Source: Rhizobium tibeticum (GTDB lineage: Bacteria; Pseudomonadota; Alphaproteobacteria; Rhizobiales; Rhizobiaceae). Taken from it: a stretch of DNA of 64,000 nucleotides. The notes below the pieces were generated by a model. The model saw nothing but the letters and a program-made list of their open reading frames with translations. It had not been told where the DNA came from and did no database searches. Numbering within the stretch: the first letter of the stretch is position 1; each line of letters starts with the position of its first letter. The stretch covers positions 293,257-357,256 of the forward strand of contig NZ_FOCV01000002.1 in the NCBI RefSeq assembly GCF_900110205.1, written 5' to 3'. The position numbers and the translations under genes were made by a program. Below are positions 17,048-27,766 of the stretch, one piece after another.

Positions 17048-18436
17048 TTACTTGGCCAGCGCGTCCAGGATGCGAATCCAGGAACGGATACCCTTATGGT
17101 AGGAGACGAGTTCGTACTTCTCGTTCGGCGAGTGAATGCGGTCGTCGCTGAGACCGAAGCCGACGAGCAACGACTCCATGCCGAGCATCTTCTGGAAGTC
17201 GCCGACGATCGGGATCGATCCGCCCATGCCGATCACAACGGCTGGCTTCGGCCACTCGTCAGAAAGCGCATTCTTGGCCTTCGTCAGCACCGGAGAATCA
17301 TAGGAGAGGTGGATGGCCGGCGATCCGCCATGCGGATGGAACTCGACCGAGCAATCCGCGGGGATTTTCGAGCTGATGTAGCGGCGGAAGCTTTCCCGGA
17401 CAGCATCCGGATCCTGCGTGCCGACGAGGCGGAAGGAAACCTTGGCAGAGGCCTTGGCTGCAATCACCGTCTTGAAGCCCTCGCCGGTATAGCCGCCCCA
17501 GATGCCGTTGATCTCGGCAGTCGGACGCGCCCATGTCAGCTCAAGGACCGACCGGCCCTTTTCGCCAGAGGGGATCGACAGACCGACCTCGCCGAGGAAG
17601 GTCTCCGCCGTCTTGCCGAGAGTTTCCCAGGATGCCTTGATATTGGCGGGGGTTTCCTCGACGCCGTCATAGAAACCTTCAAGGCTGATGCGGCCGGTTT
17701 CATCATGCAGTCCGGCAAGCGCGGCAGTCAGGATGTGAATCGGGTTTGCCGCCGCACCGCCGAAGAGGCCGGAATGCAGATCGCGATCGGCCGCGGTTAC
17801 GACGACCTCCTCCCCGACGAGACCACGAAGCGCTGCGGCAATCGCCGGCGTATCACGATCCCACATGCCGGTGTCGCAAACGAGTGCGTAGTCCGCCTTC
17901 AATTCCACGGCGTTGGCGTCAAGGAATGGCTTCAGCGAAGGCGAGCCCGACTCCTCTTCGCCCTCGAAGAGGATGGTGATGCGGCAGGGCAACCCACCAT
18001 TGATTTCCTTATACGCACGGCAGGCCTCCACGAAGGTCATCAACTGGCCCTTGTCGTCGGCGGTACCGCGACCGGTGAGGATCTTCCGGCCGTTGCCTAG
18101 ATCTTTGATCGACGGCTCGAAAGGATCGTTCTCCCAGAGTTCAATGGGATCGACCGGCTGCACGTCGTAGTGACCATAAAACAGCACATGCGGCGCGTCG
18201 GCGCTCGCAGCGGCGTGATGGGCGACAACCATGGGATGACCGGGCGTGTCGCGCACGGAAGCATCGAACCCCAGCGTCTTGAGATAGGAAACCAGCCATT
18301 CGGCCGCCTTGCGGCACTCGGCCCTGTAGGCCGGGTCGGTGGAGATGGATTTGATCCGCAAGAGTTCGAACAGCTTGTCGAGGCTTGATGGCAAATTCTG
18401 GTCCGCGCGCGAAAGCACTGGCATAACATCGGTCAT
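17048..18436 (-). CDS. M20 family metallopeptidase (dipeptidase-like)
   Basis: A 462-residue cytosolic zinc peptidase or amidohydrolase. Metal ligands are visible in YGHYDVQPVDP (His, Asp), TADDKGQ (bridging Asp) and FEGEEESGSP (catalytic Glu pair). The dimerisation (lid) domain follows in the middle and the last ligand His lies near DRIHSPNEKYE. The start is the ATG at 18434-18436 with GAAAGGAG upstream; the longer frame upstream has no ribosome site. Probable substrate is a dipeptide or acylated amino acid; not determinable here. Confidence 0.9.
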   Translation of the reverse strand: MTDVMPVLSRADQNLPSSLDKLFELLRIKSISTDPAYRAECRKAAEWLVSYLKTLGFDASVRDTPGHPMVVAHHAAASADAPHVLFYGHYDVQPVDPIELWENDPFEPSIKDLGNGRKILTGRGTADDKGQLMTFVEACRAYKEINGGLPCRITILFEGEEESGSPSLKPFLDANAVELKADYALVCDTGMWDRDTPAIAAALRGLVGEEVVVTAADRDLHSGLFGGAAANPIHILTAALAGLHDETGRISLEGFYDGVEETPANIKASWETLGKTAETFLGEVGLSIPSGEKGRSVLELTWARPTAEINGIWGGYTGEGFKTVIAAKASAKVSFRLVGTQDPDAVRESFRRYISSKIPADCSVEFHPHGGSPAIHLSYDSPVLTKAKNALSDEWPKPAVVIGMGGSIPIVGDFQKMLGMESLLVGFGLSDDRIHSPNEKYELVSYHKGIRSWIRILDALAK

Positions 18437-18587
18437 TTTCGACTCCTTTCGAAATTCCGCGGGACGATAGACCAAAGGTCGATCGCTTTCGAGGCGAAAA
18501 AGACCGGGGAAAAAGTCTCCGTTGAAAAAGAACAAAGCTCATGGATACCGGAAGATGAGGGCATGAAATCGCAGATACAATTTACAG

Positions 18588-18609
18588 TTATTTAGGAGAG
18601 CCTAAATAA
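18588..18609. promoter_or_regulatory. Perfect 9-bp-arm palindrome, likely operator
   Basis: TTATTTAGG-AGAG-CCTAAATAA lies 31 bp before the start of the MHYT/GGDEF gene in a region divergent from the M20 peptidase gene. It has no T-run context of a terminator, and its AT-rich arms are unlike the surrounding sequence, so a repressor site is likely. The regulator is unknown. Confidence 0.5.
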
Positions 18610-18639
18610 TCTGTCGCCAATCGTTGTTCGAGGTGAGAT

Positions 18640-21025
18640 ATGTTCTCTGTGGTCACCTGCATTCGCGACAACCATGACTGGCGCCTGATCATTGCCGCGG
18701 TCATCGTTTGCCTCATCGGCAACCTTGCCTCGATGCTGCTTCTGTCGCGCGCCCGTGAATGCGATCTTGGGCAGCAACGAAACTGGATCATGGCTTCGGC
18801 ATTTGCCTGCGGCGTCGGCATCTGGGCCACACATTTCATCTCAATGCTCGCCTACGATGGTGGCTTTACGATCACCTACGGGCTCGGCCTGACGGCGCTC
18901 TCCGTCGTGTTCGCCATATGCGTTTCCTGGTTGGCGATTCTTGTCGCCTCCGGGGAGCGAGCGATTATTCTTTCGTCTCGGGTGGCGTCTTGATGGCGCT
19001 GGGCATCGGGTCGATGCACCTGACGGGGATGCAGGCGATCGAGGCACAGGTCGACATCGTCTACAACCTCCAGGCAACATTCGTTGCTCTCTCGATAGGT
19101 GCAGTGCTTTCCAGCCTTGCCTTTCTCTCTTTCAAGAAACTGACCGGCGCGAAGCGACTGCTCGTGTCGGCGATCGCCATGGTCCTCGCCATCGCCGCGA
19201 TGCATTTCACATCCATGAGCAGTATCGCTCTCGTTCCGCAGGCTGGTCGAGACGTGACGACAACGGTTCTTGAGCCAAAGACACTCGCCGCAATCATCAT
19301 GGCAATATCGACAGCGCTGATCCTGGTTGCGCTCGTCGGGGCGTTCCTGGAGAGCCATCTGACTGATCTGCGAGGCCTTGCAAACGCGTCGATGGAAGGA
19401 CTGCTCATCCTGCGCGAAGGGAGAATCGTCGACGCCAATGAGCGCTTCCAGGAAATGTCAGGCTGGCAACTGGCCGAATTGCTCGGGACTGATCCAGCCT
19501 CCTTGCTGATGAGCATGGATGGGCGTGCAACGATCTCCCATCAGGAAACGCCGCTGACGACCAGGGACGAGCGCGAGATGCCGGTGGAAACCATGGCCCG
19601 CCGTATGGTCTATCGCGGACGCAACTGCGAGGTTCTCGTGCTTCGCGATCTGACCGAGCGCAAGCGCACCGAGAAAATGATCGAACATCTGGCGCAGCAC
19701 GATGTTTTGACGGGATTGCCGAACCGCTCGCTATTCGACACGCGTATCCGGCACGCGCTTCAACTGGCACAGCGCAAGCGCACGCAGATTGCCGTTTTCT
19801 GTTTGGACCTCGACCGCTTCAAAGCCGTCAACGACATCTTTGGACACGCCGAAGGCGACCGGATCTCTGTAAGGTCTCGGCGATCCTGCAGCGCGTGGCA
19901 GGCGAAGGCGATACCGTTGCCCGTCTGGGCGGCGACGAGTTTGCGATCATCCAGACGGGCAAGCAGCAGCCGGACGCGGCGCGCAGGCTCGCCGATCTCA
20001 TCCTTGGCGGTCTGGCGGCCGAAATGGACATCGCCCGCGATCCGACGGCCGTCGGCGCCAGCGTCGGCATCGCGATCTATCCCACGGATGGGAGCAGCGC
20101 GCAGGAGCTGAGCGACAATGCCGACACTGCGCTTTACCGCGCCAAGCATGCTGGTCGCAGCAAGGCCTGCTTCTTCGACGCGGAGATGGACGAGGCTGTC
20201 CGCGCCCGTCGGCAAATCGAGGCGGAGTTGCGGCACGCGACGACGCGCAGCCAGCTATCCGTGAATTACCAGCCGATTCTCGACAGCAGAACCGGCTCAA
20301 TCACCGGCTATGAAGCACTGATGCGGTGGAACCGGCCGGGGCACGGCATGAGTGAGCCCGAGGTTTTCATCAGCATTGCCGAGGAAAGCGGCGTGATCGT
20401 GCAGCTGGGTGAGTGGGTGCTGCGCCAGGCCTGTACCGAAGCGGCGCGCTGGCCGCAGCCGCTGTCGATCGCCGTCAACGTCTCGCCGGTGCAGTTCATG
20501 CTTCCGAACCTCTGCGAAGGGGTCGCAGCAATCCTCGAGGAGACCGGTCTGGCGCCTCACAGGCTGGAGCTGGAAATTACCGAGGCTGCATTTGAGCGCG
20601 ACCGAAGCAATGTCATCGCAACGCTGATGCGTCTGCACGGGCTTGGCGTACGCATCGTCATGGACGACTTCGGAACGGGCTTCTCGTCACTTTCGAACCT
20701 GCGTGCCCTGCCCTTCCACAAGATCAAGGTGGACCGGAGCTTCACAGGCATCCTCGAGCACGATGCGGTCGCCCGTTCCATCGTCCGTGCCATCATCGGC
20801 CTTGGTCACAGCCTGGGGATTCAGGTTGTGACCGAAGGTGTCGAAACGGAACTCCAGCGCCAGATCGTTATCGAGGAAGGCTGCGAACAGTTGCAGGGTC
20901 TGCTTCTCGGCAAGCCTGATATCGAACCGAGCGTGAAGCTGGCTGCGCGCGAGAACTTTCTTTCAGTGCACGGAGACGGGTTTGACCGCCCTTGCAACGC
21001 GACGACCATAACGGCAGCGGAATAG
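18640..21025 (+). pseudogene. MHYT-PAS-GGDEF-EAL cyclic-di-GMP protein, two frameshifts
   Basis: A membrane sensor for making or degrading c-di-GMP, split across three frames. Frame 1 (18640-18993) begins the MHYT membrane domain. After a 1-nt loss near 18965-18975 frame 2 carries the rest of the MHYT domain (GIGSMHLTGMQA, AAMHFTSMS), a PAS domain and the start of GGDEF. After a second 1-nt loss near 19866 (CGGATCTCTGTAAGG) frame 3 carries RLGGDEF and the EAL domain (YEALMRW; DDFGTGFSS). Both catalytic signatures are intact. The ATG at 18640 has GAGGTGAGAT before it. Either a recent pseudogene or sequencing errors. Confidence 0.85.
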
Positions 21026-21032
21026 GGCCAAC

Positions 21033-21464
21033 TCAGAGCTTCTTGGCATTGTCTAGAAGACGGCGGATATATTCAAGGGTCAATTCGCGTTCGAAGCTTT
21101 TGAAGCCCTGAAAGAGCGCGAGGTCGGCTTCACGCGCCGCCTCGATCGCGTCGTCTTCCATGCCCTTGGCCTTGTCCGTGAGGAAGATCAGCTGGGCGCG
21201 CTTGTCGGACGGATGCGGACGGCGATCGATCAGCCCGTCGCGCGCCATGCGTGCAAGCGTGTTCGCCATGGTCGCCTGTTCGATATCGACGCGAGCCAGC
21301 AACTGTTTCTGCGTGAGCCCGTCTTCGGCCCACAGTTCGAGAAGAACCGGGAATTGCCCTGGCGAAAAGCCGAGCCTCGCCGCGCGCTGCTGCAGCGAAC
21401 GAGCGAAGCCCTTGGCCAGCTGGCTGGCAAGATAGGCTCCCGAGTCCATACGATTAATTCCCAT
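21033..21464 (-). CDS. MarR-family transcriptional regulator
   Basis: A 143-residue winged-helix repressor. The DNA-binding part reads LTQKQLLARVDIEQATMANTLARM, followed by the wing GLIDRRPHPSDKRAQLI. Dimerisation helices flank it. An inner ATG (M6, position 21449) is an alternative start. It is convergent with the broken c-di-GMP gene and lies upstream of the MmgR-like sRNA on the same strand order seen in rhizobia (marR - sRNA - polA). Ligand and targets unknown. Confidence 0.9.
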   Translation of the reverse strand: MGINRMDSGAYLASQLAKGFARSLQQRAARLGFSPGQFPVLLELWAEDGLTQKQLLARVDIEQATMANTLARMARDGLIDRRPHPSDKRAQLIFLTDKAKGMEDDAIEAAREADLALFQGFKSFERELTLEYIRRLLDNAKKL

Positions 21465-21567
21465 TTTTCTCAGTTAGGCGCAAATACTCGACAAAACAAT
21501 TCAACAAATCGAATGCGATGTACCACAAATACATTCATCGCAGGCTGTCCGTCGGAAGATAGTGCAG

Positions 21568-21655
21568 AAAAACAAAGCCGCCATAGCCTGGAGGTGTGGC
21601 TATGGCGGCTCTAAAATGGGGACAAAGGCCCGGAGAGGGGATAAGGCCTTTGTCC
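21568..21655 (-). ncRNA. mmgR: MmgR (alpha-r8)-like small RNA
   Basis: Between marR and polA on the minus strand two long hairpins occur: GGACAAAGGCC/GGCCTTTGTCC (21645-21655 and 21620-21630) with the loop TTATCCCCTCTCCG, and a 13-bp stem AGCCGCCATAGCC/GGCTATGGCGGCT (21598-21610 and 21576-21588) with the loop ACACCTCCA. The second is followed by TTGTTTTTC, a Rho-independent tail. The location and the C-rich loops match the rhizobial MmgR/alpha-r8 sRNA, which limits polyhydroxybutyrate storage in Sinorhizobium meliloti. The 5' end is an estimate. Assignment rests on synteny and structure. Confidence 0.65.
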
Positions 21656-21872
21656 AAGTCCGATGCGGCGGGGGACAAGCCAGCTATCAGACCCTCGACG
21701 CGATCAACACGATCAAACGCCGGTGTTAATCATTTGTGATCGCGAATGTGGCTTTTCAAGGGAAAGCTAAAGATTGACTATTACAAATTAGTAACAGTTT
21801 GGTGAGGCAGAAACTTTTCGCCCTCGGAACTTTATATGGACCTTCCGGGGTGGCCGCGCTATCCATGACGCC

Positions 21873-24872
21873 ATGAAAAAAGGCGATCATCTTTTCCTTG
21901 TCGACGGCTCCGGTTTCATCTTTCGAGCCTTTCACGCACTCCCGCCCCTGACCCGCAAGTCCGACGGTTTGCCGGTGGGCGCGGTGTCGGGATTTTGCAA
22001 CATGCTGTGGAAACTCCTGACCGATGCGCGCGACACATCGGTTGGCGTGACCCCAACGCATCTGGCCGTCATCTTCGATTATTCGGCAAAGACGTTCCGC
22101 AAGGATCTCTACGACGCCTACAAGGCAAACCGCTCGACGCCGCCCGATGAACTCATTCCTCAGTTCGGCCTCATCCGCCACGCGACGCGCGCCTTCAACC
22201 TGCCGTGCATCGAGACCGAAGGTTTCGAGGCCGACGACATCATCGCAACCTATGCTCGCCAGGCCGAAGCGGTCGGCGCCGACGTGACGATCGTATCCTC
22301 GGACAAGGATCTGATGCAACTCGTCACGCCGAACGTCCACATGTACGACAGCATGAAGGACAAGCAGATCGCCATTCCCGATGTCATCGAGAAATGGGGC
22401 GTACCGCCCGAGAAGATGATCGATCTTCAGGCGATGACCGGCGACTCGGTCGACAACGTACCGGGCATCCCAGGCATCGGCCCTAAGACAGCTGCGCAGC
22501 TTCTGGCTGAGTATGGCGACCTCGACACGCTTTTGGAGCGTGCGACGGAAATCAAGCAGGAAAAGCGCCGCCAGGCGATCATCGAAAACGCCGACAAGGC
22601 CCGCCTGTCGCGTGAGCTGGTGCGGCTGCGCACGGACGTGCCGCTGGAGCTCGGGCTGGAAGCGCTCATCCTGGAGCCGCAGAACGGGCCGAAGCTGATC
22701 GGCTTCCTGAAGGCAATGCAGTTCACATCGCTGACGCGGCGCGTGGCTGACGCCTGCGATTGTGATGCCAGCGCCATCGACGCCATCGACGTTCCGGTGG
22801 AATGGGGTGCAGCGGCACGCGGCCCCGATCTCGACGTCGCCCAGCCGGAGCCGGTTGCCGGTGGCATTCCCGACGTCGCCGGCGACTCGGTGCCCGTTCC
22901 CGCGAAAGCGAATGGCGCAAACGGTCGTGAAGGCACTTTCCTGCCAGGCGATCTTGCCAAGGCGCGCGCCGAAGCGTTCGCCTCCCTTCCCTTCGACCAT
23001 TCGCGCTACGTCACCATCCGCGATGTCGCGACGCTCGACAAATGGCTTGCCGATGCGCGCGACACGGGACTGGTCGCCTTCGATACCGAAACCACGTCGC
23101 TCGATGCGATGCAGGCCGAGCTCGTCGGATTCTCGATGGCGATTGCCGAAAACGACAAGAATCCCACCGGCACCAGCATCCGCGCCGCCTATGTCCCAAT
23201 CGGCCACAAGACAGGCATCGGCGATCTGCTCGGCGGCGGACTTGCCGACAATCAGATTCCGATGCGCGACGCCCTTCCCCGACTGAAGGCACTGCTGGAA
23301 GACGAGTCGATCCTGAAGGTCGCCCAGAACCTCAAATACGACTACCTGCTGATGAAGCGTTACGGCGTCGAAACGAAGAACTTTGACGATACGATGCTCA
23401 TTTCCTACGTGCTGGACGCTGGAACCGGGGCGCACGGAATGGATTCGCTGTCGGAGAAGTTCCTCGGCCACACGCCGATTGCCTATAAGGACGTGGCCGG
23501 CAGTGGTAAGTCGAACATTACATTCGACCTCGTCGACATCGACCGCGCCACGCACTATGCCGCCGAAGATGCCGACATCACATTGCGGCTCTGGCTCGTT
23601 TTGAAGCCGCGCCTTGCCGCCGAAAAGCTGACCACGGTCTACGAGCGCCTTGAGCGGCCGTTGCTTCCTGTTCTGGCGCACATGGAAGCGCGCGGCGTCA
23701 CCGTCGACAGGCAAATTCTCTCGCGTCTGTCCGGCGACCTCGCACAGGGCGCCGCCGCATTGGAGGATGAGATTTACAAGCTTGCAGGTGGGCGCTTTAC
23801 CATCGGCTCGCCGAAGCAGCTGGGCGACATCCTGTTCGGCAAGATGGGGCTCGCCGGCGGCAGCAAGACGAAAACCGGCCAGTGGTCCACATCGGCAAGC
23901 GTCTTGGAAGACCTCGCAGCAGCAGGCTTCGAGTTGCCACGTAAGATCGTCGACTGGCGCCAGCTGACCAAGCTGAAGTCGACCTACACGGATGCGCTGC
24001 CGGGATACATCCATCCCGAGACGAAGCGGGTTCACACCTCGTATTCACTGGCATCGACGACAACCGGTCGTCTCTCGTCCTCAGAACCGAACCTGCAAAA
24101 CATCCCCGTGCGCACGGCGGAAGGTCGCAAGATCCGCACCGCCTTCATCTCGGCACCGGGCCACAAGCTGATCTCGGCCGACTATAGCCAAATCGAGCTG
24201 CGCGTGCTCGCGCACGTCGCCGAGATTCCGCAGCTGACGCAGGCCTTTGCTGATGGCGTCGATATTCATGCCATGACCGCATCGGAGATGTTCAGCGTAC
24301 CAGTCGAGGGCATGCCGTCCGAGGTGCGGCGTCGAGCGAAGGCAATCAACTTCGGCATCATCTACGGCATTTCCGCCTTCGGTCTTGCCAATCAGCTGTC
24401 GATCGAACGCTCGGAAGCGGGCGACTATATCAAGAAGTACTTCGAGCGCTTCCCCGGCATCCGTGATTACATGGACAGCCGCAAGCAGATGGCACGCGAC
24501 AAGGGCTACGTCGAAACGATCTTCGGGCGGCGAATCAACTATCCGGAGATTCGCTCTTCCAATCCGTCGGTGCGCGCCTTCAACGAACGTGCGGCCATCA
24601 ACGCCCCGATCCAGGGATCGGCCGCGGACATTATCCGCCGGGCGATGATCAAGATGGAGCCGGCGCTGGCGGAGGCGGGACTTGGCGACCGCGTCCGCAT
24701 GCTCTTGCAGGTGCATGACGAATTGATCTTCGAGGTCGAGGATGCTGACGTCGAAAAGGCGACGCCGATCATCGTTTCGGTCATGGAAAATGCCACTATG
24801 CCGGCGCTTGAGATGCGCGTGCCGCTGAAGGTCGATGCGCGTTCGGCGACCAACTGGGACGAAGCGCACTAG
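21873..24872 (+). CDS. polA: DNA polymerase I
   Basis: Repair and Okazaki-fragment polymerase, 999 residues. Order: 5'-3' exonuclease/flap domain (1-290; SSDKDLMQL, GDSVDNVPGIPGIGPKTA), a proline/alanine linker, 3'-5' exonuclease with an apparently intact Asp-x-Glu (FDTETTSLDAM), and the polymerase domain with motif A (ISADYSQIELRVLAHVA), the O-helix (RRAKAINFGIIYGISAFG) and motif C (LLQVHDELIFEV). Start ATG at 21873; an ATG eight bases upstream is out of frame. Confidence 0.97.
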   Translation: MKKGDHLFLVDGSGFIFRAFHALPPLTRKSDGLPVGAVSGFCNMLWKLLTDARDTSVGVTPTHLAVIFDYSAKTFRKDLYDAYKANRSTPPDELIPQFGLIRHATRAFNLPCIETEGFEADDIIATYARQAEAVGADVTIVSSDKDLMQLVTPNVHMYDSMKDKQIAIPDVIEKWGVPPEKMIDLQAMTGDSVDNVPGIPGIGPKTAAQLLAEYGDLDTLLERATEIKQEKRRQAIIENADKARLSRELVRLRTDVPLELGLEALILEPQNGPKLIGFLKAMQFTSLTRRVADACDCDASAIDAIDVPVEWGAAARGPDLDVAQPEPVAGGIPDVAGDSVPVPAKANGANGREGTFLPGDLAKARAEAFASLPFDHSRYVTIRDVATLDKWLADARDTGLVAFDTETTSLDAMQAELVGFSMAIAENDKNPTGTSIRAAYVPIGHKTGIGDLLGGGLADNQIPMRDALPRLKALLEDESILKVAQNLKYDYLLMKRYGVETKNFDDTMLISYVLDAGTGAHGMDSLSEKFLGHTPIAYKDVAGSGKSNITFDLVDIDRATHYAAEDADITLRLWLVLKPRLAAEKLTTVYERLERPLLPVLAHMEARGVTVDRQILSRLSGDLAQGAAALEDEIYKLAGGRFTIGSPKQLGDILFGKMGLAGGSKTKTGQWSTSASVLEDLAAAGFELPRKIVDWRQLTKLKSTYTDALPGYIHPETKRVHTSYSLASTTTGRLSSSEPNLQNIPVRTAEGRKIRTAFISAPGHKLISADYSQIELRVLAHVAEIPQLTQAFADGVDIHAMTASEMFSVPVEGMPSEVRRRAKAINFGIIYGISAFGLANQLSIERSEAGDYIKKYFERFPGIRDYMDSRKQMARDKGYVETIFGRRINYPEIRSSNPSVRAFNERAAINAPIQGSAADIIRRAMIKMEPALAEAGLGDRVRMLLQVHDELIFEVEDADVEKATPIIVSVMENATMPALEMRVPLKVDARSATNWDEAH

Positions 24873-25043
24873 CGCTTCGTCGAAAATCCATTAAAATTTT
24901 CATTACCTTGCAAGCAATTGATATAAAACATTTTTCTTGTACTTTCCCGCCGAAACGCCGCGCAGGCAGAAGGAACTTATTAACCTTCATTTCCTAATCC
25001 GGAAGCGGGTAATAGTTGCTAATCATGAGTGAGTAGCGGTCGT

Positions 25044-27377
25044 ATGCGCTTTCCTAGAACCAATCTGACAGGGGCCGAGGATATTTCCACGGAAGTCGAA
25101 GGTGAACAGCTGCAGGAACACGCGGGCGAGAAGCCTACGGCACCAATCTGGCAGAGCAATTTTTCACTGGCTCCGAACGTGCGGTTCACCCGCACGCCCG
25201 AGAATCTGATCAATCCCAAACGCGTGCCGGTCCTCCCGGTTCACACGCCGCCTCTTGCGACACAGGAACACGTTGCGGCAGACATCTGTGTCAGCGCACA
25301 GCCGCCGGCACCGGTCGTCGTCAACGTTCCGTTCGACGTTTACGAACCGGAGACCCCGGCCGTGAACGAGATGCCGCAGGCTGCAACTGCGTCGCCGGCG
25401 ATTTCGGTCGAGCCCGATGCTGAAACGCATATCCGCGCATCCACCGAACTGGCGTCCATCTCTGACTTCGCGTTCTGGGAAGTCATGGCCTTCGAGGAAG
25501 CTCCGGCCGAACCGATCTTGCTTCCTCAGGTTTGCCTGCCGAGACCCGAGGTCAGTCCGGGCTCGATCATCAGCCGGTTCCGGATCTTGGAATGGCAGCC
25601 TGGCCGGCAACGGCCCGCAACAGCTGTTGCACAGGCGGCAGTTCCGCCGCCAGTCACCCCGGCTTTGGCTGCGCCAGCCCCTGCTTTGACACGCAACCGC
25701 GCAACGCAGCCCCATGTCGAGGAAGTGTCGGCGGTGCAGCCGAAAACGCAGCCCATCGCTCTGGTGCCGGTCCGCACACAGGCGCCGCAGCCGCTTGCGC
25801 CCGCACCGCGTTTTGCTGCGCAGAAGATTGTCCCCTCCAGGATCGATGCCTCCGGTTATGAATTCCCCCCGCATTCACTGCTGCAGGAGCCGCCGGAACG
25901 GGTTGGCGAGATCATGTCGCAGGAGACGCTGGAGCAGAATGCCGGTCTTCTCGAGAGCGTACTTGAGGATTTCGGCATCAAGGGCGAGATCATCCATGTC
26001 CGCCCCGGTCCCGTCGTCACGCTTTATGAGTTCGAGCCGGCGCCTGGCGTCAAATCCTCACGCGTCATCGGCCTGGCCGACGATATCGCCCGTTCGATGT
26101 CGGCGCTCTCGGCACGCGTTGCGGTGGTCCCCGGCCGCAATGTCATCGGCATCGAACTGCCGAACGTGCTGCGCGAAACCGTCTATTTCCGCGAGATGAT
26201 CGAGAGCCAGGATTTCGAGAAGAGCGGCTACAAGCTGGCGCTCGGCCTCGGCAAGACGATCGGCGGCGAGCCTGTGATCGCCGAGCTCGCGAAGATGCCA
26301 CACCTGCTCGTCGCCGGCACGACGGGTTCGGGCAAGTCCGTCGCCATCAACACGATGATCCTGTCGCTGCTCTACCGGATGTCGCCGCAGCAATGCCGCC
26401 TGATCATGGTCGATCCAAAGATGCTCGAACTCTCCGTCTACGACGGTATCCCCCATTTGCTGACGCCTGTTGTCACCGACCCCAAGAAGGCGGTCATGGC
26501 GCTGAAGTGGGCGGTGCGCGAGATGGAGGATCGCTATCGCAAAATGTCGCGCCTCGGCGTGCGCAACATCGACGGCTACAACAGCCGCGTGGCGCAGGCG
26601 CGCGACAAGGGCGAGACCATCCACGTCATGATTCAGACCGGCTTCGACAGAAGCACCGGTGCGCCGATCGAAGAGCAACAGGAAATGGACCTGACGCCGA
26701 TGCCATACATCGTCGTCATCGTCGACGAGATGGCCGATCTGATGATGGTCGCCGGCAAGGAAATCGAAGGGGCGATCCAGCGCCTGGCGCAGATGGCGCG
26801 CGCCGCCGGCATCCACCTGATCATGGCCACTCAGCGTCCATCCGTCGATGTCATCACCGGCACCATCAAGGCGAACTTCCCGACACGCATCTCCTTCCAG
26901 GTGACGTCGAAGATCGACAGCCGCACTATCCTTGGCGAACAGGGCGCGGAGCAGCTGCTCGGTCAGGGCGACATGCTTCATATGCAGGGCGGCGGACGTA
27001 TTGCCCGCGTGCACGGGCCGTTCGTTTCGGATACCGAAGTGGAGAAGGTCGTCGCGCATCTAAAGACGCAGGGTCGGCCGGAATATCTCGACACCGTCAC
27101 GGCAGACGAAGAGGAAGAGGTCGACGACGAGGACAGCGCCGTCTTCGACAAGGGCGACATGGCGGCCGAGGACGGCAACGATCTCTACGACAAGGCCGTC
27201 AAGGTCGTCCTGCGCGATAAGAAGTGCTCGACCTCCTACATCCAGCGCCGTCTCGGTATCGGCTACAACCGCGCAGCTTCGCTTGTCGAACGCATGGAGA
27301 AGGAAGGCCTCGTCGGCCCGGCAAATCATGTCGGCAAAAGAGAGATCGTAACGGGGCGCGGCGGCGAGAGCGAGTGA
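25044..27377 (+). CDS. FtsK/SpoIIIE-family DNA translocase without membrane domain
   Basis: A 777-residue motor. Unlike canonical FtsK it has no N-terminal transmembrane helices: the first 270 residues are hydrophilic and rich in Pro, Ala and Glu. The alpha/beta motor follows with Walker A GTTGSGKS (about residue 425), a Walker B acidic segment ([14 protein letters not shown]) and [17 protein letters not shown]-terminal winged-helix gamma domain ([22 protein letters not shown]) would read KOPS-like sequences. Start ATG at 25044; an in-frame GTG at 25029 is possible. Rhizobia often have one membrane and one soluble paralogue. Confidence 0.9.
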   Translation: MRFPRTNLTGAEDISTEVEGEQLQEHAGEKPTAPIWQSNFSLAPNVRFTRTPENLINPKRVPVLPVHTPPLATQEHVAADICVSAQPPAPVVVNVPFDVYEPETPAVNEMPQAATASPAISVEPDAETHIRASTELASISDFAFWEVMAFEEAPAEPILLPQVCLPRPEVSPGSIISRFRILEWQPGRQRPATAVAQAAVPPPVTPALAAPAPALTRNRATQPHVEEVSAVQPKTQPIALVPVRTQAPQPLAPAPRFAAQKIVPSRIDASGYEFPPHSLLQEPPERVGEIMSQETLEQNAGLLESVLEDFGIKGEIIHVRPGPVVTLYEFEPAPGVKSSRVIGLADDIARSMSALSARVAVVPGRNVIGIELPNVLRETVYFREMIESQDFEKSGYKLALGLGKTIGGEPVIAELAKMPHLLVAGTTGSGKSVAINTMILSLLYRMSPQQCRLIMVDPKMLELSVYDGIPHLLTPVVTDPKKAVMALKWAVREMEDRYRKMSRLGVRNIDGYNSRVAQARDKGETIHVMIQTGFDRSTGAPIEEQQEMDLTPMPYIVVIVDEMADLMMVAGKEIEGAIQRLAQMARAAGIHLIMATQRPSVDVITGTIKANFPTRISFQVTSKIDSRTILGEQGAEQLLGQGDMLHMQGGGRIARVHGPFVSDTEVEKVVAHLKTQGRPEYLDTVTADEEEEVDDEDSAVFDKGDMAAEDGNDLYDKAVKVVLRDKKCSTSYIQRRLGIGYNRAASLVERMEKEGLVGPANHVGKREIVTGRGGESE

Positions 27378-27384
27378 TCGCTTC

Positions 27385-27418
27385 GTCTGCGGCAGCCCCT
27401 GATACGGCTGCCGCAGAC
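27385..27418 (+). terminator. Strong hairpin after the ftsK-like gene
   Basis: A 13-bp perfect stem GTCTGCGGCAGCC/GGCTGCCGCAGAC with an 8-nt loop begins 8 bp after the stop codon. No T-run follows, so it may stabilise the mRNA end rather than terminate. Confidence 0.5.
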
Positions 27419-27766
27419 GACAGAAAACCCCGCGCCGGAGAGATCTCCGCGACGGCATGGCTCGGGTGATAATGGGCAGGCGGTGGTGTTGGTGGATGGG
27501 GATTGTCAGGCGGTAAAAGCCTGTCCGATCGCATCGGTGTTTCCGGAGCTTCCGGGCCAACAGGAGCGTCTGACGGCCCCTCCTTCCGGATGGACCGTCG
27601 ACCCTGACGGCTTCGATCCACCTCTTGCAACCATCACCGGACGCCGGACTTTCGACCAGTTCTGTCAAATCCGGTTGGCGATCCGGCTCCCTGTCCAACG
27701 ACGCGATCAGTATGCGGCTCGGCAAGTGGTTGAGATCCCTCCCAAGTCTTTTATCGCACAGGAAAA
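27419..27766. other. Intergenic region without recognised content
   Basis: About 350 bp between the translocase gene and the convergent grpB-like gene. Open frames exist on both strands, but none has a ribosome site or a recognisable family pattern. It may hold decayed sequence; nothing further can be supported. Confidence 0.3.

Noticed and set aside
16803..17102. Possible small protein on the plus strand between the SH3 gene and the M20 gene
   Set aside because: It runs through a perfect terminator and into the M20 gene, so the region fits an RNA better than a protein.
21756..24035. Long open frame on the minus strand across polA
   Set aside because: Antisense to a complete polA with all motifs intact; the translation has no recognisable domain.
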